DNA from: Bactrocera neohumeralis | Taxonomy: Eukaryota > Arthropoda > Insecta > Diptera > Tephritidae | Length of the DNA: 64,000 bases | Assembly: GCF_024586455.1 (NCBI RefSeq) | Contig: NC_065923.1 | Coordinates: 70,095,076 to 70,159,075, forward strand | Reading direction: 5' to 3' | Part shown: positions 12,510-24,755 of the stretch, piece after piece | Layout of the letters: each line of letters starts with the position of its first letter | Numbering within the stretch: the first letter of the stretch is position 1 | Position numbers and translations under genes: made by a program | Notes under the pieces: model-generated | The model's input: the letters and a program-made list of their open reading frames with translations, nothing else | What the model was told of the DNA's origin: nothing | Database searches by the model: none

Positions 12510-14400
12510 GTTTTTTCGAGAAAAAAAAAATTTTTGTAATTTTGCATACCGCATTGCGCCCTAAAGCTTACTTTATTTCAAAGCGCGAAAAATGTAAATA
12601 ATTTCCTTACTATTTGTATGGCGCATTAATTCACTAATTCACAACACGTTAAAGCTTTTAACTTAACAACTTAAATGAAAACAATTCATTCGCACATTTT
12701 ACGACACTACAACAACACGCTATTGGCATTTACATAAACACTTACATACATTCACACTTATATATGTATGTGTGCAGGCACACTGAGGTGCTCAGTTGCA
12801 AGCGAAAATATTAATTGTTATTTATTTTCGTGAACATCTTTTCGATGTTGTTCTCAGTTTTAGTTCTCGCAAACGTTCCTTCGTACTGTTTGTGCGGCTG
12901 TCATTACCATTACCACCGCTGTTTGGCTGGGTGAGTCGTTTGTATTCTACGCTCAACGCTATGTTGCACACTTAACGGTGGTTGTGTGTTGGCAGCAGCA
13001 GCAGCTTGCTTGTTGGCTTGCAATTTTCACAGAATTTGCTGAAGAGCAATTGTTGTTTAGTTTGTTTGTCTGCTGTCGAATGCTTGCTTATACAAAACAA
13101 TAACAACAACAAAAACATTACACGAAATGTGTGCGAATTCGTTTTGTTGCGAAAGAAGTGCCTGACAATAAGGTTGGTTGTTGGGACGGCGCAAGTCCGC
13201 CGGAAGGAAGTGGGTTGTGATAGAGGCAGTCTAACTGCCAATTGCTATTTCGTGCGCAATTTTCATTTCAGTCGTTTTTTTTTTTTGTTTTTTAATTATT
13301 TGCTGCTGCCACTGTTTTCAGTCTTCGGTTTATTTGTATTTTTCTTTGTCACTACACTAATGGGATTTCAGTTGCAGTGTTGGCTGTGAGCTGCTGCCTG
13401 GTGCACGAGCGACGGGCAATTGCCGGTTGTTGCAACCACACCGTAGTAGTGGCAGCAGCCTTGCCTTCACTTGACTACAAGCAATGACTACCACTAACTA
13501 AATATCGTCTTCGTTTTTATTATTTTCTGCTTCATTGTTGTAGTTGTTGCTATTGCTGCTATTATTGTTTGCTGTTTTTGCTAGCGTTGTTATTATTGCT
13601 TGCAATTTTGGTAGCTTTTGCCGTTCAAATTGCTCGGCATGGCAACTGTTTAAGTGCACACGATCTTTAGTTATCTTTTAGGCGCTCCGGCACTTGTGTT
13701 CTATTTGCAATTGCACTTTCGTTGCTGCAGACAGACAAACAATTGAGACAAGCATCAGCGTGAATTTGGCTGGTAAGGGAGATGTTGATTGTGTATATAA
13801 ACAAATATGTAGGATTGTGTTTCCGATACAATAGCCACTTCAGCACCATCGACTTGGCGTAGCTTCAAAGGCTGCAGTTTGACTGCAAATGAACTCGGAG
13901 GGGATAAACGATGATTAGAATCGTTGCTGTGGCTTTTAGTTTCTGCTAAGAAATTGTTCCGAAAAACACTTCGTTTGATATATAGATATGCATATATGGG
14001 ATATAGTACCACTTAAAATGGAATAAATGTTGATAATAATCAGTGCTGTGGGTCTTGGCTGCTTCTAGGAATTGGTTTTGCAAAGCAGTTCTTTAGTTAT
14101 TTAGGTATATAATGCACATAGTAGCAATTAAATGGTCGCCTTCAGCCTTCAGTTCAAATACAACTTCTCAAAAAATATCAAAATATATTTTATGTATCAA
14201 TTACAAGTTTAAGTATGTTATTTTTAAAGCTATGATCTAGCGAAATGTGAAGAAAACTATATTTTTTTACACAAATATACAACCTTATACCCTGACAGCC
14301 TAAGTATACCGAAAAGAAACCACAGATCTAAATAAATATAAGCAATTGCCATTACTAAAAGGTTTACTGACTAAGTAAACTTAGGTGAATATTTAGTTTT
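12510..14400. other. GC-richer unique stretch, no supported gene
   Basis: Contains gttgttg/caacaac-rich sequence (12980-13650) typical of fly introns and enhancers. A 135-codon plus frame (12982-13389) overlaps an 89-codon minus frame and shows no recognisable domain. A half-motif (atcttttaggcgctc) lies at 13673-13687. No gene is called. Confidence 0.55.
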
Positions 14401-15240
14401 TTTCAACGCAGTCTCAGGACCATGCGATACGGCAGCGGAACCTACAGCATCTATACAGATTGAACTAAAATGGCAAATGAAGTGAAAGCCGGTATCTATT
14501 GCTTAAAGCTGGATGAAATAGCTAATGAAGAAAGAGCCGGTATTTACAGCTTGAAGATAAAGCAGCTTACTATATAGACGTCGATAGCCAGGTGAAAATT
14601 TACACAATAATTACCAAAGCTAATCGTATTACGTCAGAAAGGTTGCTTAGAAGCATAGAGGCAGTAGATGTTCCGGCTGCCGAAAAGCGGAATAAACACT
14701 GGGTTTCAGGTGAAAAAGGAATGACGAGATATGAAATAGCTGATGAGGTCTAGATACTGAACCAGTACAGGAAATACTGAAGTCACTAAAAACATTTTTC
14801 GGCGGCCGCATATAAACTGGGTTCTATGCCAAAAAGGAATTCTGAGGTATGAGCAAATTAGGGCGAGATGAAACGTTTTAAGAACATTGGGGGTCGCCGA
14901 TATCATGCACAAAAGTCACGAAGAAAAACACGCATTATGTTTAATCACACGGTTTCGAAAGGAATGCAGGATAGTTGGGAGCCTAGTAAGAGGGCACAGT
15001 TTACTGCCGTCACACGAGCCGGATGGAGATAAGATATGACGATACATGCAGAAAGTGCAGAGAAGTAGGCATGAGAAAGACGCTCTTATGCTTTTGTCCA
15101 GCATTAACTAGAACTTGTCTCAGATATCGTGAATCTTCGCAGTTCAAGAGACTAGACGAAGTATCAAACTTAGGTGTCAGATATCAAGTCGTTCTTAAAG
15201 TTCACAAAAAATGTAGACGTGCTATATGAAGAATACTTTA
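14400..15240 (+). mobile_element. Decayed non-LTR retrotransposon 3' end (RNase H + C-terminal zinc region)
   Basis: Translated in shifting frames, the segment matches the end of a Jockey/I/R1-type ORF2. At 14577-14755 it encodes a degenerate RNase H with an IDVDSQVKIY stretch (family: DSQAAIKAL) and HWVSGEKGMTRYEIADE (family: LWVPGHxGIxGNExADE). At about 14940-15030 there is IVGSLVRGHSLLPSH (family: LTGHCPLGRH). At 15030-15170 there is DDTCRKCREVGMRKTLLCF and CPALTRTCLRYR, the CxxC...LCxCPAL zinc-binding tail. Stop codons and frameshifts show it is dead. Two internal tandem duplications are visible: 14473-14508 with 14521-14556 (48-bp period), and a second copy of the WVxGxxGI block at 14814-14870. 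No 5' part is present. Confidence 0.8.
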
Positions 15241-15244
15241 CCGC

Positions 15245-17185
15245 AAATTAAATTGAAGGCATATTACGAGGAAAAAGTAGATCTTTGTATGACATGATAG
15301 CCAAAGTATATAGCCTCAATGAGTTCTAGATTGAATATAAGGTAGTATTATTGATACATTTTTTCCTATAACTACCAGAAATAGAGCAGTTATAGTGGAG
15401 ATAGAAACCATTATAACATCAGCAACTAATAACCAATTACTATTTGACTGTTTGATGTTTATTTTTTTTCAAAAATTAAAAGTAGTATATATATTCTATA
15501 CTTAAATCAATCAATTTCCATGTTTTCATGTAATTGAAGCAGTTTTGCTTTTTTCTATATCAATCAGTGGCATTTTCTTCGAGCGCACTTGCCACATCTT
15601 TTTCATACATATATCGTATATACATACACACCACTGTGCAAAAATACCTCCTTAAAACAATTGCACTATTTGCCAGCTAGTCTGTATGTCCGTCCAATTG
15701 TCTATTTGTCTACTTGTTTACGAAAAACACCAGTTTTCCACGCCGCACTGCACCTTCGTCCCTGTGTGCCACACTTGTTATATTTTCCTGCCACTTTCCA
15801 TTTACTTTCTTTGCACTTTGCACTGCCTGCCCGCCACTACCGTTAAAATCGGCCTTGCTTTTCTTACTCACATGCAGCAGTTCAACGATATAATTGTTCG
15901 CTCGTTTTTTATTTCTATTTTCTTACAACTTGCATTTCAATGGCTGTTATTGTTGTTGTGGGTGCACTTGCATGCACTCCACTCCTAAAACTATGCTTCA
16001 AGACAAATTGATGGCATAGACTAACGGTTGTTTGCTACCCATTACCACTTTTCAACAATTTCCTTTGTCACTATACAACAATTTCCACAAAAGCGTGTAT
16101 TTGCGCTGCCGCTCCCGCTCTCTATAACTATCCTTCACTCTCACGTACTCGCTATAGTTGAAGGCGCTGCGTATTCGCCAGCAATGCAATAGTAACAACA
16201 ACAATATGGCACAAACAACAATTCATATGTCCGTTGCAACTGATGTCTGCAATTAATTATCGAAAGTGGGCGCTGCTGCTGGAAATACCAAGCACACATA
16301 TACATACAAGTGCACACATACACGTTCATGTGTATGTTTGCCCTACGCCTGCCAGCGCTGCACTTCAAAGCCGGATGAAATAACTGAATAAGTGGACTGA
16401 ACTCAAACGAATCGAAATTGAGCTAGAAGTTGTAGTTGTATATATATATGTATGTATGTGTGAAAGGGTTTCAACTCTGCGCATTGATATAACTCTGTGT
16501 GTGCCATTGGTAGTCGATCGATTGTGTGCAGCCCTAAGTGCTGTACATTTAATTACATATACATACATACATACTTACTTACATACATATATATATATAT
16601 ATATATAGAACGCTGTAGGTGCTGTACTTCTTATTTAACACTATAGAAAGTGGAAATTTATTTTGTTTTGTCGGTCGCTCAAGTAGTCGGTAATTGCAGC
16701 AAACGCCTGAAGAAAATGGGCAGCGACTTCAAATAAAGAATGCAGCAAGGTTAGAGACTAAAACTAAGCGCAGGAGTGAGTGTGAGTGACGGCAGCAGCA
16801 ATGTAGCTTAAATTGCTGCAAGCATCAGTTTAAATAAAGCAAATGTGGGGGTGGCTGGTGTGTTGCAGGTGTGGCAAATGAGTTGCAAGAGCATGCTTGA
16901 AAAGTAAATACCGATTTCGTTTAATTGATGTGGGGTCATCAAGTACTACACATTGCTATATATGTATAAGCATTAAGCCACTATAACACATTAGGACAAC
17001 ACAAAAGTGTTGCTTGTTGTTGGCGCACAGACATTTGTTGCCAGTAACTGTAAATAATTGAAAAATTGTACACTTGATTGCTTAGTTGTAATTAAATTTC
17101 TAGCACCTACACTAACTTTCTAATTTTTTGTTGGTTTTCGCTTTACGGATATAAGTGTGAGCGCCATTGAGTGAGTTATATGAAT
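15245..17185. other. Non-coding stretch with microsatellites, no supported gene
   Basis: Nothing gene-like was recognised. There is a gtatgtatgtatg-type tract near 16440-16460 and an (AT)n tract at 16586-16606, preceded by acatacatac. The part 15690-16150 is pyrimidine-rich, giving open but unconvincing plus frames. Confidence 0.55.
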
Positions 17186-17190
17186 TATCA

Positions 17191-17207
17191 AAGCATACTT
17201 TTAGGTT
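17191..17207 (+). promoter_or_regulatory. Su(Hw)-like motif
   Basis: Reads aagcatacttttaggtt. It matches the recurring motif through TTTTAGG and lies just upstream of the 17.5-18.1 kb array. Confidence 0.6.
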
Positions 17208-17519
17208 AATTAACTCGTTTGTAGCCAAAACGTGGTGTTATTATGTGTTTTTAAAATGTTTTTCGTTCATTTTATTGTACTCACGGTAATTTGGCCATGA
17301 TGATGTTATTAAGGTTCAAAAGAGAAACTTACCTGAAAAGAGGAACAAATGGAAAATATTATTTTTTTATGAAGATATCTTATAATTATAAATATGTTAA
17401 GAGTGAATTTTTAAATGTTTTTGTATTAATACCTTTAAAATACTTAGGTTTTATTAAACCTTTACAAATATTTCCAATAAAAGGAATTTTTTATAATTTT
17501 TTTTTTGTGTGTATTAAAC

Positions 17520-18110
17520 AGCAGAATATTAATATTAAATTAAAATATATTTAATTGCACAATTTGCGCTCAAATTGTTAGAAATATATAGTTAACGATT
17601 TCTATCAAAATTTAATAAAAATACAAATTACGGTAGTCAGAACTTAATTTCATTGCATACTTTTAGGCGTGGTGAGAACAGTTAATTTTCTTCTTTGATA
17701 GTAAACTATTTGTAGCAGATTAAAATATATTTAATTTCACAATTCGCTACAAGTTTATATATATATACATATGTACATATGTATATCAAAGGTTTAATAA
17801 AAATTCAAATTGCGGAAATCATCACTAAATTTCATTGGATATTTTTAAGCGCTAAAATGGTTAAAAATATAGTCCACGAGTATAAGATTTCCATCAAAAG
17901 TTTAATAAAAATACAAGTTACGGCAATCAGTACTCAATTTTATTGCATACTTTAAGGCGTGGTGAGAAAAATATATTCAGCAGTTAATTTTCTTGTTTTA
18001 GAATTAAGTGTGAAGAATTTTGTGGACGATGTCTTTCAAATTCTCAATAAAAAAATACAAATTTCATTGCGTACTTTTAGGCGTTGAGAGAAAAATACAT
18101 TCAAAAATAA
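17520..18110 (+). repeat. Degenerate tandem array with four Su(Hw)-like motifs
   Basis: Repeating units share 'taataaaaatacaaattacg' followed by 'tcattgcatacttttaggcg' and 'tggtgagaa'. Motif cores are at 17655 (perfect), 17837 (decayed, ggatatttttaagcg), 17945 (gcatactttaaggcg) and 18069 (gcgtacttttaggcg), all plus. The 17945-18069 spacing is 124 bp. Sites 17651 and 17941 match YRYTGCATAYYY exactly. Confidence 0.85.
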
Positions 18111-18360
18111 ATTTTCCTGTTCTAGCATTAAATAGGGAGCATGTTTTTGTGAATAAGGTCAATTCAAATCTTTTTAAAAATAAAAAAAAGTTGACACAGT
18201 ACGTAAAGCGTAAAGAGAATAAATGCCCTTTGAAAAGCTATTATTCGGTATTTCTTTAAGATTTCTTTAATTATTAACAATTTTTCGTAAAATTGCTATC
18301 AAAAATGTTTTCGTTGCTATAAACTAACCAATTATTTGAAATAACGCAGTTTAATGAAGG

Positions 18361-18379
18361 AAAGCATATTTTTAGGCGT
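18361..18379 (+). promoter_or_regulatory. Su(Hw)-like motif
   Basis: Reads aaagcatatttttaggcgt, with GCATAT in place of GCATAC, which the YRYTGCATAYYY consensus allows. An isolated copy. Confidence 0.6.
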
Positions 18380-18527
18380 CCATATATACCAAAGTCCGAG
18401 ATTTATTTTATATCGTTTACTACTCGTTTAATTTCAAACGCTATTCTTCATTAACACCCAATATCATAGTAACCGCAATTTTGAAATCAACGTTACTTAT
18501 GTCTCAATTTGTTAAATGGATTTGATA

Positions 18528-18545
18528 CGCCAAAATGTAGGCAAC
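18528..18545 (-). promoter_or_regulatory. Su(Hw)-like motif, degenerate
   Basis: Reads cgccaaaatgtaggcaac, differing from the minus-strand form of the consensus at three of eighteen positions. Confidence 0.35.
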
Positions 18546-18822
18546 AAGTTTTTCTTTTCACATTAGGCAAAGCACACATACTGAGCGCAAACATGTCAAA
18601 AGAAATATTTGTTTTTTTTCTTACAAAGCAATTGCTTCAAAAAATTTGCGGCGAGAAATTAAATAGACGCTGTAGTAATAGCGACACAGCGGGACATGCA
18701 AGCATGTACAGAATGTAAGAAAATATTATATAAAAGCGAAATATGCTATGGAGCATAAGAATAAATATTATGACTTCAATTAATCATCATAACAAACAAT
18801 AAAAAGCATAATTTATGAATGT

Positions 18823-18841
18823 GTGCATGCTTTCAGGCGTG
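18823..18841 (+). promoter_or_regulatory. Su(Hw)-like motif, G variant
   Basis: Reads gtgcatgctttcaggcgtg. The core is GCATGC and the AGGCG half is kept. Confidence 0.35.
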
Positions 18842-18849
18842 AGCGCACA

Positions 18850-19785
18850 GGCTGTTGCTCATTTGATGTGCTGTGATGCCTAAGCAAGACACGTTGATGA
18901 CAGGCTTGTAAGAAAGCAAATAAAGACACGCGACGCACATATGTAGTTAAAAGAGAGATAGCAGCCGACTGCCATGCCTGGAACGCCGCTTTTTGTTTGC
19001 TGGGGAAAAGAACAAATTAAAACATTCCGGCGACGTGACTAAACAAATGAAATGATGATGCCATAGAAATGCTGTTGCTTTGTTTTATTACTATGTCTAC
19101 AGCCACGTAAACTTTCCTGCGTCTTTTTGCGCTATGCAACGCCAAAAAGTATGCAAAAAATATTTTTCTCCCCTAAACTTCAGCCCTTTCAGGCGCTGAG
19201 TGAATACAAATAAATGTTGGCGTAAACGTAATGCTCGAATGCCAAAACTGAAGTGAAAAGTGTTTACATTGCATTGTTGTTGCAAGCCGTATGCTTTTTT
19301 GTATGCTTCATAATATTTTTCCACTGTTGGTAGCGCAAAATCAAAAGGACATTCAGCGGTGCGCAACAAGCGAACAAGTGGCCGCAAACGAATGGCAACA
19401 TTGTAACTAAGCCGCACTCAAAGTTTGTTTGCATTGCCCAGCCAAAGAGCGCGTGGTCGCAGCTAGGCTGTAAAAGGAATAAAAAATGAATTGTAGCATA
19501 CCAACAGGCGCTATGCGCTCATTATTACTATGCTGAACTGTTGCGCTTTTTGTTTGCTTGCCAAAGCGGTTACGCTGGCGGTGTGCCTGAGTGCATAACA
19601 ACAAAACGTCGAAATGCACAAAAGAGACGGTGCTGGCATTAAGTAGGAGGAGTGTTGTGGTGAATGTGGGGAGAAAAAAAAATTTAAAAGAATTAAAAAA
19701 ATTGAAAAACAATTAAAAAAAAATAAGAACAAGAAAAAACGGTAATTTAGGTTGTATAGAAGCCAAATATCCTCGACATATACCA
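18850..19785. other. Unique stretch, no supported gene
   Basis: Overlapping open frames occur on the minus strand (19097-19417, 19407-19712), with no recognisable domain and mutually overlapping in different frames. Apart from the 19140 motif nothing is identified. Confidence 0.5.
19140..19156 (-). promoter_or_regulatory. Su(Hw)-like motif
   Basis: Reads cgccaaaaagtatgcaa, a near-perfect minus-orientation copy in unique, GC-richer sequence with no repeat around it. It supports the motif existing independently of the arrays. Confidence 0.65.
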
Positions 19786-20225
19786 AATGTTCCTATAAAG
19801 GACCTTGATTCCGATCGTGCAGTCGGTATGGCAGCTATATGCTGCAGTGATCTGATCTGAACAATGTTTTCGGAGGATTATAGTTATAGTTAAGAAAATA
19901 ATCCATGCCGAATTTCATGAAGATATGTCAGCAAATAAAAAGTTTTCCATACAAGCACTTGATTCCAAACGATCAGTTTGTATGGCAGGTATATGCTATA
20001 GTGATCTGATTTCAAAATTTTTTTAGGATATTACATTATTGCTTTAGATAATAATCCGTGCCAAATTTCGCTACGATATCTCGTCAAATGAAACACTTTT
20101 CCGATCCGAATTGAACAATTTCTTCGCATATTACATCAGTGCCTCAGATAATAATCCTTGCCAAATTTCGTGAAGATATCTCGTCAAATGAAAAAGTTTT
20201 TCATACGAAGGCTTGACGAACCTTT
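19785..20225. repeat. Dispersed ~165-170 bp fly repeat, about 2.6 tandem copies
   Basis: Units share ordered phrases: 'cttgattcc', 'cagtttgtatggcag', 'tatatgctatagtgatct', 'gaacaatttcttcg', 'cagataataatcc', 'tgccaaatttcgtgaagata' and 'tcgtcaaatgaaaaag'. The third copy has lost its middle. Related copies lie at 33893 and 62918 in this window. From memory this is a common repeat in tephritid and related fly genomes. I do not recall an established name and no coding capacity is evident. Confidence 0.8.
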
Positions 20226-20231
20226 TTTTTT

Positions 20232-20425
20232 AAATTTCGTTGTTATTAAATTTCTTAAAGCCTACTTCTAGGCCTGTAACAAGCTTTTTAGCTTCAAGGC
20301 CAATACAAAAACCTATGCCAAGTTTTTTGAAGACATCTCAGTAATGTTTCTTTAAAATTTCGTTGTAATTGAAGTTCTCAAAGCATACTTTTGGGCGTGA
20401 AACAAGCTTTTTAGCTTGAAGGCCA
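20232..20425 (+). repeat. Two-copy repeat (123 bp period) with Su(Hw)-like motifs
   Basis: Two copies share 'aatttcgttgt', then a motif, then 'aacaagctttttagctt' and 'aaggcc'. The motifs are aaagcctacttctaggcc (core 20260) and aaagcatacttttgggcg (core 20383), spaced 123 bp, both plus. Confidence 0.85.
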
Positions 20426-20429
20426 TTTC

Positions 20430-21650
20430 TCATCTGCTAAATCTCTTCAAATCTCTTCTCGCCGGCACAAATGTGCAGCTTGAGTGAGCGCTTATACTCT
20501 GGCGCTCGACTGTGAGTATTTGTTTGCTGTATTTTCGCTTATTCAAACAATGTTTACCATAAATAAAAAGTGTTCGCGCATAATTGAAGTGCAAATCCTA
20601 TTTAAAAGCACTCGATGCACGTTCGCACGTTGACGCGCATAAATTCAGCAGCCAATACAAACAGAAAAGTAAGTGCGAGAATGAGTGGGAGAGAAAGAAA
20701 GACAAAAAAAAAAGTAGTAGAGAAATAGCAATGGCAAATTGCTAATGTCTGAAAGTATGCAACAGCGTGGCATGCTGAAATAGAAAGTGTTTTGATTGCC
20801 CCCAATAAAACTAGCGTAAGGAAATTTGCGAGAAATATGGCAAATGTGGATTATGAACAAACAGTCGGTAAACAAGAAAAAAAGTATTGATTTGCTGCTA
20901 TGAGTGCGCCTGCAGATATGCCTGCAAATAACTATGTAAATGCCAGGCAAACAAGTGACGACCGTAGGCGTGTGCCCCATGCAATCATAACTGCTAGAGT
21001 TGTTCACTGAATTGCGAGTCTATTTGCTTTGCACTTAATGTATCAATTAAAAATTATTAAGTTTGCTAATATGCCAAGGCACGTACGAGGCATTAAGGCG
21101 TATACTCGCTGCTCGTTCAACTAATTGTGCTTGCAACAGCACGACGTGGCAGTATGTGGGCCCGTAGCCTCAATTGAAACAGCTGCTGGAATTTATTATA
21201 ATGAAATTCTCTCGGCCGCCAACCAAATGGACTTGGTTGTGGCTGTGGCAGTGGCTGAGCAAAAGGACACTTACGTTGCGGTATGTTTGTAATGTAATAG
21301 AGTGTCCTTTAAGTGCTGCCACCTTTAGGCTGTATGCGGGCAATGAGTTGTGCGTTGCCAGCAGTGTGTAAGTGCATGCGACGTATATGCTCGCCAAATA
21401 TCTAAGCTTAATCATTGGTACGCTTTTGACAGGCGGCGGCAAGTTATGTCTTTGCCAAAAGTGTTTCCTTGTCGTTGCAAGTGGGGCAACAGTTGTTGGT
21501 GTTGTAAGTTCTGTGCTAATTGTGTGTGAGGGCGCCATAGGCTTTAAGCCTGCTTGGATCCTTGTATGTCTAACGGCTATAAATACCGATTGTTATATCG
21601 ATTGAGTAGCTGTTCAGGCTGGCAGGACTGTCGCGCTCAACTTACAGGCT
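20430..21650. other. Unique stretch, no supported gene
   Basis: Open frames on both strands (20645-21007 and 21170-21538 minus, 21372-21605 plus) carry no domain I recognise. One Su(Hw)-like motif with a weak right arm is at 20749-20764 (minus; ctgaaagtatgcaaca). It nevertheless matches YRYTGCATAYYY exactly on the minus strand. Confidence 0.5.
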
Positions 21651-21655
21651 TGCCG

Positions 21656-21672
21656 TCGCATACTTATAGGCG
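21656..21672 (+). promoter_or_regulatory. Su(Hw)-like motif
   Basis: Reads tcgcatacttataggcg, one change in the T run. It lies about 0.1 kb from the decayed retroelement ORF. Confidence 0.5.
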
Positions 21673-21773
21673 TATGCGTGCGTATTTCTTATTAGTGCGG
21701 TATCCTATCCATTGCTATTAAGTTCTTGATATATTTGTGCTAACCCTCTGTAGGAAGATTCAGATTAAAAGCT

Positions 21774-22160
21774 CTAATGAGTTGCATTATCTGATGCGGC
21801 TGCGATTGTGTAGCCGGGATTCAGACCCTTGTCCTTAGCAGGACAGCATGTTTTTGTGTTCACCGCGACCAGCATAGCTGCGTGGTATACCACCGCTACC
21901 TTGCTTATAGCGGTTTTGTAAATTTTGACCGATCTCACGTCGTCGCAAGCAATCGGTTTGATTTCACTTTGGTTCCAGCCGGCATTCGCGTATGACGGTG
22001 AAGGACACAAGTTGCTGAGTAGCGCCTTAAGCGCCACATTTGTCAGACAGCTTGCATCCACTTTCATTAATAATTTTTCCTGCGGGATCTCCTTCATCCA
22101 GTACACCAATGATAATGCGGTTCCGGGCCACAAAGGCAATTGCCAGTTCAATCTTGGCTG
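21774..22160 (-). pseudogene. DUF4780-like retroelement ORF fragment
   Basis: A 125-codon minus frame contains PSYANAGWNQSEIKPIACDD, then VRSVKIYKTAISKVAVVYHA and AMLVAV. This agrees with the 'DAGWYQG.VK.IAC.D..S..LYK.A...G' pattern I remember for DUF4780 domains encoded by insect retroelement first ORFs. Immediately upstream the matching peptide (FVARNRIIIGVLDEGDPAGK; family start IAVVDRG.P.G) is in another frame, indicating a frameshift near 22075. No adjoining reverse transcriptase is visible. Family assignment is from memory and moderately secure. Confidence 0.55.
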
Positions 22161-22164
22161 CTAT

Positions 22165-22935
22165 TTTTATCGGCTACTTTCGAGCACATTATGAACGCTG
22201 TTGCTTCTGGGAACAACTAGTCCTTCCTGTTCTTTTCGATGTGATCCGTACTCCTTTAGTTCTTTAATATTTTTTTTTTACACTGCTTCGTGTGTTGGGC
22301 TCACGAGAATAGGGGAAAGTAGGTGTGCTTGTGCATAGCCACCATTACGTATGTATATTATGCTGTCATATTACGGAGGGCGCCAGGTATCTGTAAGCTC
22401 CGTTCGAGACTGAGCTATTTGAAGTCAGCCCTTAGATATCTTGATATCTCTCAACTACAACTGGGCGAATGGTTACCAGTGCGTCCCCGCCAATGTCGAC
22501 ATACTGCGGTACGTATTACCAGGCGGCACCCTCGGCGATGGTGCTGCGGTGAATTTTTGCTGATCCATTTGGATATACTTGTATCCCCTTAATTAATAAA
22601 TTATATTCTATACATTTTTTGGTTTATTTAATAACAATTAAGCGACATAGTATCAATATTTTTGTTATGAAAACAATTTGGTACCAATTTGGAACTCTCA
22701 GGATACTCAGCTTTTTTACTACCGCTTATATTAGCATAGCTTTATGGTCACCATATTTACTCTCGCTAGCACCAAGCCACAATAGGCAACCGTTGGCATA
22801 TCTGGCAAGTTGTGTCTTAATGGAAATGGATGCAATGGCAATTAACATAAGCAAATACATATCTGGAAGAGTGCTGGGCACTACTTGAAGTGAGCGCTTA
22901 TATGTAGACAAATATATATATGTATTAACCTACAC
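22165..22935. other. Stretch adjoining the retroelement fragment, no supported gene
   Basis: May include further decayed element sequence (the 22320-22560 part is GC-richer than its surroundings), but nothing was recognised. A short frame at 22619-22888 has no domain. Confidence 0.4.
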
Positions 22936-22940
22936 GGTAA

Positions 22941-23045
22941 CCGAAATGGAGTTTCTATACAAAGTTAGTTATGTTGTGGGCGAAATGGAGTTTCTGTACA
23001 AATATACATAGCTTTAACTATGATCTGGGTGAAATGGAGTTTAAC
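22941..23045. repeat. Short tandem repeat (gaaatggagttt)
   Basis: Three copies of a 'cgaaatggagtttct.tacaa' phrase at about 22942, 22981 and 23030, with irregular spacing of 39 and 49 bp. Confidence 0.75.
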
Positions 23046-23049
23046 GTTG

Positions 23050-24640
23050 CAAATGCGAGCTAGCATGTATGGCTAGCTTTTAGGCGCAAAGCAACACACA
23101 ACAGAAGAAATATGCTGAAACAAAAAGGATTTAGTTTTTACGCCAAGGTATGCGCTGTACATTGGGAAATGCCAAGGATGACCAAGGCAAGACGATAGCT
23201 GGCATACTAGCATTGTATATGAGCGCTGTGTGAGTAACTCCGTGTGAGTTTATGGAAATGAAAGGCAAGAGAGTTAACAAGTAGAAATATAGGCGGCGTT
23301 GTGCGTGTGCGTTCATAAGAAAAATGGCTCTTTTAATTTAAATGCAAACACCTTTGTGTGCCGTACGCCAAGCACATGCACACATACACAGAGCTGCATA
23401 GCTGCATGAATATATCGCCTTTTTGTTGTGACTATGTTGTAGCAGCTGAAGGAGGGCTGTAGGGCATTTTGCTTTTTTGCCTACGAATTGCTGGGGATTT
23501 ATGTGATAATCATTTAAGTGAAAATTTAATTGCATACTTTATGGATGGGGTTTTAAAAGATCTCACATAGGCTTAGTGAGAAAACACACACATACGTACA
23601 TATAGCTATAGTCTCACACACTAGCTCACTTTCCGTTATTTGTAATAAATGAAAGTGGAAAACGTATGAAAGCTTGGGCATAAATGGCATACAAAGTAGC
23701 AGAGTAATATTACAATATGGCATGAGTAAAATTGCGGGCAGCAGCCAAAGATAGAGCGTGTGTATAGTGCGTAAAGATGTGTGTGTGTGTGGAGTAAGTA
23801 AAATTTATGTACATGTTAAGTAATGGTGTAAAAGGCCAGCAAAAAGCCATGACACATGTACAGGTGGACACTTACTTATACGCCACAGACAAAAGGAGAC
23901 GCAAATATACATTCATATATGTATGTATATAAGTGTATATATATTGTTTATATGTGCGCATATGCAACATAGTTGCATTAATTTATTTATGTTCCATTAA
24001 ATGTGTGCCTCTATAAGCTCTTGTGTATGTATGTGCTTGGCAATAGGCATACATAAATGCTCGTAAATAAGTGCTGCCGCAAATGTTGTGTACGCCTGCA
24101 AGTAGGCAATAAATAGTAAGTGCGCTACATGCATGTCGAAAGGTAAGGCAATTTAATGCCAATAGGTAAATATTACGTGGCTTAAAGTTTGAAGTATTTA
24201 TGTGTAAGTGCTGTTACACACACATATACGATTTTCATATATGTATGCGTACGCTGAAATTTATGCCTAATAAAGTATGTGCATGAAGAGTTACGAGCTT
24301 AATAAGTATTTGCTAAGCTGATATTGAGATTGTATACTTAAAGTGGCGGCTTATTTGACAATGGTGTGACAATAGTGAGTTAAATACGCATATTTATCAA
24401 TGCAGAAGTGATTTTGTGAGATCTTGTTATTGCCCCGCAAACTATACCTTTTTTTTGAATATTTTTCTAAACTGTGGAAAATAACCATTTCGTATAACTA
24501 AAACTTCGGTATGAATTTAAGAATTAAGAAGCATAATTTCAGCTGAACTTAAAATTGACAATGCACATTTTGCATGTTATGTTAAGTGTGTAGCTAAAAC
24601 TTTTGATTATGCAAAATTACATATTTCAAATAAATACATT
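23050..24640. other. AT-rich stretch with microsatellites, two motif copies
   Basis: No gene. Su(Hw)-like variants lie at 23072-23088 (ggctagcttttaggcgc; core lost) and 23528-23545 (aattgcatactttatgga; core kept, right arm weak), both plus. Tatgtatg-type tracts occur at 23910-23960. Confidence 0.5.
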
Positions 24641-24755
24641 TTAGTAGCATACCTAATGGGGCATTATGTAAACAAACCCATTGTTAGCTGCACTTCTTTA
24701 TTTTTTATTAGTTCATAAAAATATAAAACTGCATGTTATGTATATAGAAAGTGAT

